Below, piece after piece: positions 1-8,116 of a DNA stretch of 64,000 nt. Made by a program: the position numbers and the translations under genes. The first letter of the stretch is position 1. Every line of letters starts with the position of its first letter. Below the pieces are notes generated by a model. It did not search any database, was not told the DNA's origin, and was given only the letters and a program-made list of their open reading frames with translations. Origin of the DNA: Aeromicrobium senzhongii (GTDB lineage: Bacteria; Actinomycetota; Actinomycetes; Propionibacteriales; Nocardioidaceae); NCBI RefSeq assembly GCF_014334735.1, contig NZ_CP060587.1, positions 682,001 through 746,000 on the forward strand. Direction: 5' to 3'.

Positions 1-668
<668 letters not shown>

Positions 669-670
669 GC

Positions 671-1225
671 ATGGCCGGACGCGGATCGTCACCGTCGTCG
701 CGTCGACCCACGGGTCGGCGCGACGGCCGGTCGACCCCGCGCACCAGCTCGCGCCCCTCGGTCGCCCCGGTATCGGTCGGCCCCTCGGGGTCCGGCACGC
801 GCTTCACGGCGCGGGCGCTGATCCTGCTGGGCGTCGCGGTCATGTTGATCGCCTCCTACACGGCCTCGGTCCACGCCTGGTGGCAGCAGCGCTCCGAGAT
901 CGCGGCCCTGGAGTCGCAGAACCGGCGCACCGAGGCCGAGATCGACGACCTCAAGGACCAGCAGCGACGCTGGAACGATCCGGCGTACATCCGCCAGCAG
1001 GCGCGCGAGCGCTTCGGCTGGGTCATGCCCGGTGAGGTCGGCTACCGCGTCATCGGCGTCGACGGCGAGCTGAAGGGCCAGTCCTCGACGCTCGACGCGC
1101 CTGAGGCGGTGCCGCGTCGGCCCTGGGTCGAACGCCTGTGGGGCTCGGTCGAGGCCGCCGGACAGGCGCCACAGCAGGCCGCACCCGAGACACCTTCCGA
1201 TCCCGCACTGGAGCCCGACGAATGA
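671..1225 (+). CDS. FtsB/DivIC-type septum formation initiator
   Basis: A 184-residue bitopic membrane protein of the divisome. The cytoplasmic N-terminus (about 1-45) is Ser/Arg/Pro-rich. One transmembrane helix lies at about residues 48-66, followed by a periplasmic coiled coil at about 70-100 with heptad Leu/Ile/Glu. The family signature ARERFGWVMPGEVGYRV follows at about 111-127. The tail is acidic and Pro/Ala-rich. The start is the ATG 2 nt after the enolase stop; a longer in-frame extension lies inside eno and is a shadow. By family knowledge it would pair with FtsL/FtsQ in septal wall synthesis. The 3' end overlaps the next gene as ATGA, suggesting translational coupling. Confidence 0.9.
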   Translation: MAGRGSSPSSRRPTGRRDGRSTPRTSSRPSVAPVSVGPSGSGTRFTARALILLGVAVMLIASYTASVHAWWQQRSEIAALESQNRRTEAEIDDLKDQQRRWNDPAYIRQQARERFGWVMPGEVGYRVIGVDGELKGQSSTLDAPEAVPRRPWVERLWGSVEAAGQAPQQAAPETPSDPALEPDE

Positions 1226-1725
1226 TCGACCCGGCCGACATCGAGGCCATCACCGAGCAGCTCGGCCGACCCCCGCGAGGCATGATCGAGGTCTCCTCGC
1301 GTTGTCCCTCGGGCCACCCCAACGGGGTCAAGACCGAGCCCCGGCTGCCCGACGGCACTCCCTTCCCGACGCTGTACTACCTGACGTGTCCGCGCCTGAC
1401 CGGTGCGATCGGCACCCTCGAGGCGTCGGGTCTGATGGCCGAGATGACCGAGCGGCTCCGCAACGAGCCCGAGCTCGCGGCCGCCTACCGGGCCGCGCAC
1501 GAGTCCTACCTCGCCGAGCGTGAGGCGATCGGCCACGTCGACGAGATCGACGGGATCAGCGCCGGCGGCATGCCCGATCGGGTCAAGTGCCTGCACGTGC
1601 TCGTCGCGCACTCGCTGGCCAAGGGCCCGGGCGTCAACCCGCTCGGCGACGAGGCCGTGCGGCTGCTGGGTGACTACTGGGGACACTCCAGCTGCGCTCC
1701 AGCCGCCCAGGCCGACCCCGCCTGA
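1222..1725 (+). CDS. DUF501 family protein
   Basis: A 167-residue conserved actinobacterial protein of unknown function. It opens with a segment like IEAITEQLGRPPRGMIEVSSR and contains CPSGHPNGVKTEPRLPDGTP followed by YYLTCPRL. The latter carries conserved Cys and the LPDGTPFPTLYYLTCP block that defines DUF501. The ATG overlaps the upstream stop (ATGA), so it is probably co-translated with the FtsB-like gene. It sits between ftsB and ppx, as in many actinobacteria. No catalytic motif is recognised; the clustered Cys/His could bind metal, but that is only a guess. Confidence 0.9.
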   Translation: MIDPADIEAITEQLGRPPRGMIEVSSRCPSGHPNGVKTEPRLPDGTPFPTLYYLTCPRLTGAIGTLEASGLMAEMTERLRNEPELAAAYRAAHESYLAEREAIGHVDEIDGISAGGMPDRVKCLHVLVAHSLAKGPGVNPLGDEAVRLLGDYWGHSSCAPAAQADPA

Positions 1726-1755
1726 CCGGCCCGGTCGCGGTGGAGCGGCCCCCGC

Positions 1756-1761
1756 TAGCCT
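1756..1761 (+). promoter_or_regulatory. Probable -10 element (TAGCCT) of ppx
   Basis: The hexamer ends 7 nt before the ppx ATG and no Shine-Dalgarno lies between, so the transcript probably starts at the start codon (leaderless). Confidence 0.5.
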
Positions 1762-1768
1762 GAACGCC

Positions 1769-2692
1769 ATGGGTGGGACGACGGTGGCTGCGATCGACTG
1801 TGGGACGAACTCCATCCGGCTGCTGATCGCCCGGATCGACGGCAGCGAGAAGGTCGACCTGACCCGCGAGATGCGCGTCGTGCGGCTCGGTCAGGGCGTC
1901 GACGAGAGCGGATCGCTCGCACCCGAGGCGGTCGAGCGCACGCTCGCCGCCTGCCGCGAGTACGCGCTGGCGATCGAGGCGATGGGGGTCGACGTGGTCT
2001 CCTTCGCGGCGACCTCCGCCGTCCGCGACGCCGACAACGCGCGGGAGTTCTCCGACGCCGTCGAGGCTGTCCTGGGCGTCCGGCCCCGGATCCTGACCGG
2101 CGACGAGGAGGCGCGTGCTTCCTTCGAGGGGGCGACCGGCGATGTCGCCGACGTCCTCACCACGGTGATCGACCTCGGCGGCGGGTCGACCGAGGTCGTC
2201 CAGGGCCTCGGGACCCCGACGTTCGCCCACTCCTTCGACCTGGGCTCGGTGCGCATGACCGAGCGATTCCTGCAGACCGACCCGCCGTCCGTCGCCGAGG
2301 TCACGGCCTGCATGACGCACCTGGATGCGGTCATCAACCCGAAGCTGGCGAACCTGCCGCCGACCGAGGAGATCGTCGGCGTCGCGGGGACCATCACCAC
2401 GATCGCTGCCCACGCCCTCGCGCTGCCGTCCTACGACCACGAGCGGATCCACCTCGCCCGCATCCACATCGACGACCTGCGTGCCGCGTGCAGCTCGCTC
2501 ATGCAGATGCCGGTCGCCGACCGCCGGGCCCTGCCGTACATGCACCCGGGCCGCGCCGACGTGATCGCCGGGGGAGCGTTGATCCTGGACCGTGTCCTCG
2601 AGCACCTGCCCCGCGCCACCGAGGAGATCGTGGTCAGCGAGCAGGACATCCTCGACGGCATCGCATGGGCCGCGGCTCGGGAAGGAGCATGA
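1769..2692 (+). CDS. Exopolyphosphatase / Ppx-GppA family phosphatase
   Basis: A 307-residue enzyme of the ASKHA fold that hydrolyses polyphosphate and/or the pppGpp 5'-phosphate. Seen: phosphate-1 motif AIDCGTNSIRLLIA near residue 6, the loop TGDEEARASFEGA, phosphate-2 motif VIDLGGGSTEVV, and the adenosine-side motif VGVAGTITTIAA. It is the short two-domain actinobacterial type, lacking the C-terminal HD extension of E. coli Ppx. The ATG is chosen because family homology begins there and a -10-like hexamer lies immediately upstream. Which substrate it prefers cannot be told from sequence. Confidence 0.93.
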   Translation: MGGTTVAAIDCGTNSIRLLIARIDGSEKVDLTREMRVVRLGQGVDESGSLAPEAVERTLAACREYALAIEAMGVDVVSFAATSAVRDADNAREFSDAVEAVLGVRPRILTGDEEARASFEGATGDVADVLTTVIDLGGGSTEVVQGLGTPTFAHSFDLGSVRMTERFLQTDPPSVAEVTACMTHLDAVINPKLANLPPTEEIVGVAGTITTIAAHALALPSYDHERIHLARIHIDDLRAACSSLMQMPVADRRALPYMHPGRADVIAGGALILDRVLEHLPRATEEIVVSEQDILDGIAWAAAREGA

Positions 2693-3603
2693 TGCGCGTC
2701 TCCGTGCCGGACGAGTCCTGGCTCAGCGCACTGGCCGATCTCGACGTCGAACTCGTCGTCTGGGACGGGTCGGTCGAGCAGCCCGAGGGCTGGCTCGATC
2801 TCGTGGTGTGGCCGTACACGCTGGCTCCCACCGACCTCGCCGCGATCGACGTGTCGCGGATCGGTCTCGTGCAGGGGCAGTCGCTGGGCTACGACGGTGT
2901 CGCCGACCTCCTGCCTGCCGGAGGTCGATACGCGAACGCCGTCGGCGTGCACGAGGACTCGACCGCCGAGCTCGCGGTCACCCTGCTGCTCGCCGCCGCC
3001 CGCAACCTCGACGTCTTCGCCTCCCGCCAGACCCAGGGCCTGTGGCGCAAGAAGTGGTCCTCGAGCCTGCTCGACCGCCGGGTCATGCTGCTCGGGGTCG
3101 GCGGCATCGGGACGCGCGTCGCCACCCGCCTCGACGGCTTCGGCTGCGAGCTCGTGCGGGTCGGCTCGCGTGCTCGTGACGATGAGTCCGGCCACGTGCA
3201 CGGCACCGACGAGCTCGACAAGCTGCTGCCGACCGTCGACGCGGTCGTGGTCGCCGTGCCGCTGACCCCGAAGACCGAGCGGATCATCGACGCCGACTTC
3301 TTGGCGCGGCTGCCCGACGGCGCGATCGTCGTGAACGTGGCTCGAGGACGCACGGCCGACACCGCCGCGGTGCTCGCCGAGGCGGGACGGCTGAGGTACG
3401 CCGCCGACGTCTTCGACCCCGAGCCGCTCCCGCAGGACCACCCGCTGTGGTCGGCTCCGGGGGTCATCATCACGCCTCACGTGGGCGGCATGACCTCGGC
3501 GATGGCGCCGCGCATCCAGGCCGTCGTGCGGGGGCAGATCGCCCGGCTCGCGGCCGGGGAGGAACCGGTCGACGTCGTGGTCGACCATCGCGCCGGCTCG
3601 TAG
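2692..3603 (+). CDS. D-isomer-specific 2-hydroxyacid dehydrogenase
   Basis: A 303-residue NAD-dependent dehydrogenase of the SerA/GhrA superfamily. Seen: the dinucleotide-binding loop LGVGGIGTRVA, the Arg-containing VVNVARGRTADT, the Glu segment DVFDPEPLP, and the catalytic His in IITPHVGGM. The substrate is not predictable; there is no C-terminal ACT domain, so it is not a classical SerA. The second of two adjacent ATGs is chosen because it sits 4 nt after GGAG; starting at 2689 adds one Met. It overlaps the ppx stop. Its own TAG stop forms the first half of the -10 hexamer of the tRNA gene that follows. Confidence 0.88.
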   Translation: MRVSVPDESWLSALADLDVELVVWDGSVEQPEGWLDLVVWPYTLAPTDLAAIDVSRIGLVQGQSLGYDGVADLLPAGGRYANAVGVHEDSTAELAVTLLLAAARNLDVFASRQTQGLWRKKWSSSLLDRRVMLLGVGGIGTRVATRLDGFGCELVRVGSRARDDESGHVHGTDELDKLLPTVDAVVVAVPLTPKTERIIDADFLARLPDGAIVVNVARGRTADTAAVLAEAGRLRYAADVFDPEPLPQDHPLWSAPGVIITPHVGGMTSAMAPRIQAVVRGQIARLAAGEEPVDVVVDHRAGS

Positions 3604-3606
3604 GCT
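3601..3606 (+). promoter_or_regulatory. Probable -10 element (TAGGCT) of the tRNA-Leu gene
   Basis: The hexamer lies 6 nt upstream of the mature tRNA 5' end and its first three bases are the stop codon of the preceding gene. If used, transcription would start at or near the tRNA's first base. Confidence 0.45.
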
Positions 3607-3612
3607 GGGCTC

Positions 3613-3685
3613 GCTCCCGTAGCCCAACGGCAGAGGCAGACGGCTTAAACCCGTCCCAGTGCGGGTTCGAATCCCGCCGGGAGCA
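3613..3685 (+). tRNA. tRNA-Leu (anticodon UAA), short variable arm
   Basis: A 73-nt cloverleaf: 7-bp acceptor GCTCCCG/CGGGAGC, a 3-bp D stem, a 5-bp anticodon stem GACGG/CCGTC with loop CTTAAAC (anticodon UAA), and a 5-bp T stem around TTCGAAT. The discriminator is A73, as expected for LeuRS. The encoded 3' sequence is CCT rather than CCA. The variable region is only 5 nt (CCAGT), making this a class I tRNA, whereas bacterial tRNA-Leu normally has a long variable arm. It would decode UUA, a rare codon in GC-rich genomes. Confidence 0.88.
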
Positions 3686-3695
3686 CCTCAGGCGG

Positions 3696-4148
3696 TCAGG
3701 ACTGCCACAGCCGGACCGCGGACCACGTGTCGTCGAGCAGCGTCGGCTCGGCGGTGCCCCAGCCGTACTCGCTCACGCCCGTGCTCAGGATCGGCAGCGG
3801 CAGCGAGCCGGTGGGGAAGAGGACCCACACGCTGCCGACGGAGCCGAGGCGAGGCAGGACGTCGTCGAGCCGCATGTGGAACTCCTGGCTGTTCGACACG
3901 GCGATCACGGCGGTGTCGATGCCCGAGGGCTTGACCGGCTCGGTGGGCTCGAGCTGGTTCTCGGCACCCGTCCACGTGTCGTCGAACCAGCGGTCGTCCG
4001 GCTGCTCGACGACCTCGTCCTCGTAGGTCTCGACGCCTTCGGGCAGCGGGTCGAGCAGAGCCGTCTCCTCGACCGAATCGCCCACGATCCACACCAGCGA
4101 ACCCGGGGTGATGCCCAGCAGTTCGGCGGTCGTGAGGTCGTGGGTCAT
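3696..4148 (-). CDS. Small conserved protein, resembles DUF3052
   Basis: A 150-residue acidic soluble protein. It begins with LGITPGSLVWIVGD and ends with a VWVLFP ... LDDTWSAVRL pattern, resembling the actinobacterial DUF3052 family (a Rossmann-like fold of unknown role). The central part is rich in Asp/Glu and probably loops out. It lies directly downstream of trmB, with its ATG overlapping the trmB stop (TGA/ATG sharing two bases), so the two are coupled. No catalytic residues are recognised. Family assignment is by overall pattern only. Confidence 0.65.
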   Translation of the reverse strand: MTHDLTTAELLGITPGSLVWIVGDSVEETALLDPLPEGVETYEDEVVEQPDDRWFDDTWTGAENQLEPTEPVKPSGIDTAVIAVSNSQEFHMRLDDVLPRLGSVGSVWVLFPTGSLPLPILSTGVSEYGWGTAEPTLLDDTWSAVRLWQS

Positions 4149-4888
4149 GCGGACATCTTAATGGCGTCGACGTCGCGGATGGCGCGACCGACGGCCAGGC
4201 CCTTGGCCTCGAACCGCGTGACGGGTCGGCCCGGGAAGCGCTCGGCCCAGTCTCCCGAGGTCGTGAAGCCCTCGGCGCGGCCGACGACGTCGAGCATCTG
4301 GTCGGCATAGTCCTGCCAGTCGGTGGCCATGCGCCAGACGCCGCCGGGCTTGAGGGCCCGGCGGGCGACCGGGACGAATTCGTCCGAGACCAGGCGGCGC
4401 TTGTGGTGGCGGGTCTTGTGCCACGGATCGGGGAACCAGATCCGCAGTTCGTCGAGGCACTCCGCCGGCAGCATGCGGCTCAGCGCGGGCACCGCGTCCA
4501 CGATGATGAGCCGGATGTTCTCGACGCCGTGGTGCCGCATCGACAGCAGCGTCTGCGCGATGCCGGGCACGTAGACCTCGAGGCCGATGAAGTCGGTGTC
4601 CGGGTTCTCGCGGGCCGCGTGTACGAGCGACTCGCCCCGGCCGCTGCCGATCTCGAGGATCAGCGGCGCCTCGCGGCCGAACAGGGTCGCCGGGTCGAGC
4701 GTGAACCCCTCGGCGACCGAGGTGCTGGTCCGGCCGCGCGGGATGTCGACGACGAAGCGCTCGGCGAGATCGTCCCACGCGCCCTGCAGCCGCTCCGTGA
4801 GGCGGCCGCCGCGGCGGGTGAAGGAGACGACCTCGCGCCGGAGCGGCTCCTCGGCACGATCTCGACGGTCTTCGGCGGTTGGGGGCAT
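4145..4888 (-). CDS. trmB: tRNA (guanine46-N7)-methyltransferase
   Basis: A 247-residue SAM-dependent enzyme that makes m7G46 in tRNA variable loops. Seen: the SAM-binding motif LILEIGSGRGESLVHAA, followed by FIGLEVYVPGI, then the family hallmark IWFPDPWHKTRHHKRRLV and the closing TRFEAKGLAVGRAI. About 55 N-terminal residues are basic and poorly conserved, as is common in this family. A -10-like TAGATT on the minus strand (4895-4900) ends 6 nt upstream of the ATG, suggesting a leaderless transcript. It forms a two-gene unit with the DUF3052-like protein and is divergent from the DinB-fold gene. Confidence 0.95.
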   Translation of the reverse strand: MPPTAEDRRDRAEEPLRREVVSFTRRGGRLTERLQGAWDDLAERFVVDIPRGRTSTSVAEGFTLDPATLFGREAPLILEIGSGRGESLVHAARENPDTDFIGLEVYVPGIAQTLLSMRHHGVENIRLIIVDAVPALSRMLPAECLDELRIWFPDPWHKTRHHKRRLVSDEFVPVARRALKPGGVWRMATDWQDYADQMLDVVGRAEGFTTSGDWAERFPGRPVTRFEAKGLAVGRAIRDVDAIKMSA

Positions 4889-4894
4889 GGTTCG

Positions 4895-4900
4895 AATCTA
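4895..4900 (-). promoter_or_regulatory. Probable -10 element (TAGATT) of trmB
   Basis: Minus-strand hexamer ending 6 nt before the trmB ATG; no ribosome-binding site intervenes. Confidence 0.45.
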
Positions 4901-4923
4901 TCGAGCCTGTCATCGTGATCGGC

Positions 4924-5436
4924 ATGGCGATCATCCCGGACACGAAGGACTGGACGTGGGTGCTCGACGAGCCCTGCGCGGAGTGCGGCTTCGACGCGTC
5001 GGCGGTCGAGGTCGAGCGCGCCGGCGACGAGGTGCGGGCGATGGTCCCGCGGTGGCGCGTCGCGCTCGCCCGCCCGGCTGCGGCCGAGCGTCCTGACCCG
5101 GCGACGTGGTCGGTGCTGGAGTACGCGTGCCACGTGCGGGACGTGCTCCTGCTGTTCGCCGAGCGGTTGCGGCTCATCCGGGAGCAGGACGCGCCCGCGT
5201 TCCCCGACTGGGACCAGGACGCCACCGCGGCGCAGACCGGATACGCGGCCCAGGATCCCGTGGCGGTGGCCGCGGAGCTGGGCCCCGCCGCCGACGCGTT
5301 CGCGGCCGAGATCGCGCTCGTGACCGACTGGACGCGGCCCGGCCTGCGGTCGAACGGCTCGGCGTTCACGGCCGAGTCGCTGACCCGTTACGGGCTGCAC
5401 GACCTCGTGCACCACATGGTGGACGTCGACGCCTGA
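4924..5436 (+). CDS. DinB-fold / mycothiol-dependent maleylpyruvate isomerase-like protein
   Basis: A 170-residue protein with the DinB four-helix pattern. Family features: TWSVLEYACHVRDVLLLF, with a His on helix 2, and a C-terminal YGLHDLVHHMVDVD that supplies further His residues. Together these can form the metal-binding His triad of DinB/MDMPI-type thiol transferases. In actinobacteria such proteins often use mycothiol, but the substrate cannot be inferred. The ATG just after the trmB divergence is chosen because homology begins at IPDTKDWTWVLD; an in-frame GTG 9 nt upstream is possible. Confidence 0.72.
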   Translation: MAIIPDTKDWTWVLDEPCAECGFDASAVEVERAGDEVRAMVPRWRVALARPAAAERPDPATWSVLEYACHVRDVLLLFAERLRLIREQDAPAFPDWDQDATAAQTGYAAQDPVAVAAELGPAADAFAAEIALVTDWTRPGLRSNGSAFTAESLTRYGLHDLVHHMVDVDA

Positions 5437-5452
5437 GCCGTCCGCGGCGCCC

Positions 5453-5458
5453 TAGGCT
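5453..5458 (+). promoter_or_regulatory. Probable -10 element (TAGGCT) of the FAD oxidase gene
   Basis: The hexamer ends 6 nt before the ATG at 5465, with no Shine-Dalgarno in between. Confidence 0.5.
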
Positions 5459-5464
5459 GGGCCC

Positions 5465-6562
5465 ATGGCAGTGGGTACGAACGTGGCAGTCGTCGGAGCG
5501 GGAATCGTCGGATTGGCCACGGCCTACTCCCTGCAACGGGCGGGGGCGTCCGTCACGGTCTACGAGACCGGTCGTCCGGGCGGCGGCCAGTCGGCGGGCG
5601 ACTCGCGGATCTTCCGCCATGCGCACCTGGACCCGCGGCTGACCGCGTTCACGACGCGGTCGCGTCGCCTGTACCGCGAGTGGGGCGATGAGCTCGGTCT
5701 CGAGCTGGTGTCCACCGGCGGCGCCGTGGCGCTCGGCCCCGACGTCGACGACAAGCTGGCCGCACTGGCGCAGGTCGACGGCCTCGAGGCGCGACGCATC
5801 GACGCCGCCGAGCTGGCCGAGCGCCTGCCGTTGCTGGCCCACTACGACGGTCCGGCGATGATCGACGCCGGCGGTGGCTCGATCAACGCTGCCGGCGCGG
5901 TCGAGCGGATCTCGGCTCGGCTCGGCGACGCGATCGTCCAGGACCACGTCCTCACGGTCCGGCCGACCGCCAGCGGCACGGTCGAGGTCCGCACGGGCAC
6001 CGGCCGCACCGAGCACGACCACGTGGTCGTCGCCGCGGGCCGAGGGACGGCGGCGATCGCCCACGGGCTCGGGTTGTCGCTGCCCGTGCGCAACTCCGCC
6101 CAGGTGCGGGTGACGTTCGCGGTCGACGGCGAGCCGCCGGCCACCCTGGCCACGCTGCAGGACATGAGCGGTGCCTTCGGCGAGCCGCGGGTCTACGCCG
6201 CCGCCAGCGCCGACCGGACCCGCTACGGCGTGGGCATCGCCGAGGAGGTGCAGGTCAACGACGACGGCTCGTCGGTCGATCCCGAGGTGCTCGACGCCCT
6301 GGCCGACCGCGCGGTCGCGTACGTGCGCCGCGCCCTGCCCGGCCTCGATCCGACGCCGGTCGCACACATCCACTGCTGGGTCACCTCACTGCCGTGGGGC
6401 GAGGACGGTGTCGGTGTGTGGCAGCACAACGGAGTCTCGCTGGTCGCCGGCAACAACCTGTTCAAGCAGGCGCCTGCGTTGGGCGAGGCCCTCGCTGCGG
6501 CGGCCACCGGGGGAGCGCTGCCCGAGTCGCTGCTGGCCTCCTCGCGCCTCGGCCGCGGCTAG
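5465..6562 (+). CDS. FAD-dependent amine/amino-acid oxidase (DAO / SolA-like)
   Basis: A 365-residue flavoprotein of the D-amino-acid oxidase superfamily. The N-terminal dinucleotide site VAVVGAGIVGLATAYSLQ is followed by VTVYETGRPGGGQSAGDSR, and RIFRHAH resembles the monomeric sarcosine / N-methyltryptophan oxidase segment. Near the C-terminus VAGNNLFKQAPALGEALA contacts FAD. Family members oxidise secondary or N-methyl amino acids, producing H2O2; the exact substrate is unknown. It is monocistronic with a leaderless-type promoter. Confidence 0.82.
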   Translation: MAVGTNVAVVGAGIVGLATAYSLQRAGASVTVYETGRPGGGQSAGDSRIFRHAHLDPRLTAFTTRSRRLYREWGDELGLELVSTGGAVALGPDVDDKLAALAQVDGLEARRIDAAELAERLPLLAHYDGPAMIDAGGGSINAAGAVERISARLGDAIVQDHVLTVRPTASGTVEVRTGTGRTEHDHVVVAAGRGTAAIAHGLGLSLPVRNSAQVRVTFAVDGEPPATLATLQDMSGAFGEPRVYAAASADRTRYGVGIAEEVQVNDDGSSVDPEVLDALADRAVAYVRRALPGLDPTPVAHIHCWVTSLPWGEDGVGVWQHNGVSLVAGNNLFKQAPALGEALAAAATGGALPESLLASSRLGRG

Positions 6563-6600
6563 GCCCGCAGGCCACGACACGCCCCGAGCGGTGCTGTTTC

Positions 6601-6618
6601 GTCCGCACTAATGCGGAC
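6601..6618 (+). promoter_or_regulatory. Perfect palindrome, candidate PadR operator
   Basis: Inverted repeat GTCCGCA-CTAA-TGCGGAC (7-bp arms, 4-nt centre), 20 nt upstream of the padR ATG and just upstream of a -10-like TACTGT (6626-6631). It covers the expected -35 region. PadR proteins typically bind a palindrome in their own promoter, so autorepression is the simplest reading. Confidence 0.6.
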
Positions 6619-6625
6619 TGCGTGG

Positions 6626-6631
6626 TACTGT
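6626..6631 (+). promoter_or_regulatory. Probable -10 element (TACTGT) of padR
   Basis: The hexamer ends 7 nt before the ATG at 6639 and lies 7 nt downstream of the palindrome at 6601-6618. Confidence 0.5.
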
Positions 6632-6638
6632 CTGGTCC

Positions 6639-6965
6639 ATGGATGCGACCCAATTGCTCAAGGGAGTGCTCGACGTGGCCGTGCTGGCCGTCGTCGAGGG
6701 CGAGGACGGCTACGGCTACGACGTCGTGCGCCGGTTGCGCACGGCCGGACTCGAGGAGGTCGGGGACGCCTCGGTGTACGGCACGCTGCGCCGGCTCTAC
6801 TCGGCCGGCGCCCTGACCTCGTACGTCGTCCCCAGCGAGGAGGGGCCGCACCGCAAGTACTACGGCATCACCCCCCAGGGGCGGGCGATGCTCACCACCC
6901 AGCGCAAGACCTGGGCGGAGTTCGCCCACACGATGAACCGCCTGCTCGAAGGGAACGCCGCATGA
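6639..6965 (+). CDS. PadR family transcriptional regulator
   Basis: A 108-residue winged-helix repressor. Family pattern: an N-terminal helix LLKGVLDVAVLAVVEG, then YGYDVVRRL, the recognition region VYGTLRRLYSAGALT, and a wing GPHRKYYGITPQGRAML. It is of the short PadR-s1 type. Its 3' end overlaps the HAAS membrane-protein gene as ATGA, the classic PadR–HAAS two-gene arrangement, in which the regulator controls its membrane partner. A perfect palindrome in its promoter suggests autoregulation. The inducing signal is unknown. Confidence 0.92.
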   Translation: MDATQLLKGVLDVAVLAVVEGEDGYGYDVVRRLRTAGLEEVGDASVYGTLRRLYSAGALTSYVVPSEEGPHRKYYGITPQGRAMLTTQRKTWAEFAHTMNRLLEGNAA

Positions 6966-8023
6966 ACGCCACCCCCGTCCTGCCCGCCCAGATCACCGCG
7001 TTCGCCGCGGAGGTCCGAGCGGCCCTCGCCGACCTGCCCGCCGACGAGGTCGACGAGCTGACCGAGGGCCTGGAGGCCGACCTGGCCGAGGCGTACGCCG
7101 AGGACCTGGCCCGCGAGCTGCCCGATCCGGTCTCCTACGCAGCCGAGCTGCGGGGAGCGGCCGGCCTTCCGACGCCGGAGCCCCGGCGCGGACGCATCGC
7201 CTCGATCGGCGCCCAGGTCGCCGGCATCGGCGCCGACCTGCGCCGCAGCCTGCGCGCCAACCCGGCGACGGCGGCGGCCCTGGACTTCCTGGCCACGCTG
7301 CGGCCCGCGTGGTGGATCGCGCGCGCCTGGGCCGCCTTCCAGTGCTTCGGGGCGTTCTTCGGCTTCGAGGGCGATCTGCTCCCGGCGGACCTCGTCCAGT
7401 GGGCGCTGCTGCTCGTGCTGATCGCGGGCAGCGTGTTCCTCGGCCAGCGCACCTGGCCCACGTGGGCCAGGCTCCTCATCGGGGCCGGCAACGTCATTGC
7501 GGTCGTGACCTTGATCTTCGCCCTTCCCCAGGTGCCGACCCATGCGGACCTCGGCAACGCGTGGGACAGGGCCGACTCGGCCTACGACTACGAGGGCGGC
7601 GTCTACGACGATGACGGCGACGGCACGGGGGTGTACCTCAACGGCAACGAGGTGACGAACATCTTCGCCTACGACGCGCGGGGACGGGCCCTCACCGGTG
7701 TGCAGCTGTTCGACCAGGACGGCAAGCCCCTGACCACCTCGGTGCCCGGCGGCAACGGCTGCCTGGCCAAGGACGCCGAGACCGGCGAGTGCACCACACC
7801 GGGCGCGTGGGTGCCGACCGTCCTCGAGACGGGGGCGCAGGCGTGGAACGTCTTCCCCATGACGATGGCCGAGTCCTCCTACGACGACCCGACGAAGCCC
7901 ATCGAGGGCGCCGTCCCGCAGGACCGCCCCGCGCCGTTCCTGAAGGTGCCGGCGCTGTTCTCGGCCGTGCAGCAGGACGCCGAGGTGGCGAAGGACGCGA
8001 AGGACGCGAAGGCGCCGCGCTGA
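6962..8023 (+). CDS. HAAS-domain membrane protein, partner of PadR
   Basis: A 353-residue protein. The N-terminal about 65 residues form a soluble HAAS-like helical domain (LPADEVDELTEGLEADLAEA then LPDPVSYAAELRGAAG). Three hydrophobic segments follow around residues 115-190 (WWIARAWAAF..., WALLLVLIAGSVFLG, LLIGAGNVIAVVTLIFALP). A C-terminal region of about 160 residues, probably extracytoplasmic, contains an acidic stretch YDDDGDGTGVYLNG and two Cys (GCLAKD, GECTTP). The C-terminus ends in a small Lys-Asp-Ala repeat. Translation is coupled to padR (ATGA). The role is unknown; such pairs are linked to envelope stress and sensing in other bacteria. Confidence 0.78.
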   Translation: MNATPVLPAQITAFAAEVRAALADLPADEVDELTEGLEADLAEAYAEDLARELPDPVSYAAELRGAAGLPTPEPRRGRIASIGAQVAGIGADLRRSLRANPATAAALDFLATLRPAWWIARAWAAFQCFGAFFGFEGDLLPADLVQWALLLVLIAGSVFLGQRTWPTWARLLIGAGNVIAVVTLIFALPQVPTHADLGNAWDRADSAYDYEGGVYDDDGDGTGVYLNGNEVTNIFAYDARGRALTGVQLFDQDGKPLTTSVPGGNGCLAKDAETGECTTPGAWVPTVLETGAQAWNVFPMTMAESSYDDPTKPIEGAVPQDRPAPFLKVPALFSAVQQDAEVAKDAKDAKAPR

Positions 8024-8116
8024 GCGGAAGAAACCCGGCGGTGGCGGCGTTGTATAAGGTGAACACACCGACCCCGCCACCACCGGCGCGCGGGGCCACA
8101 TTCTCCGGAGGAGACC

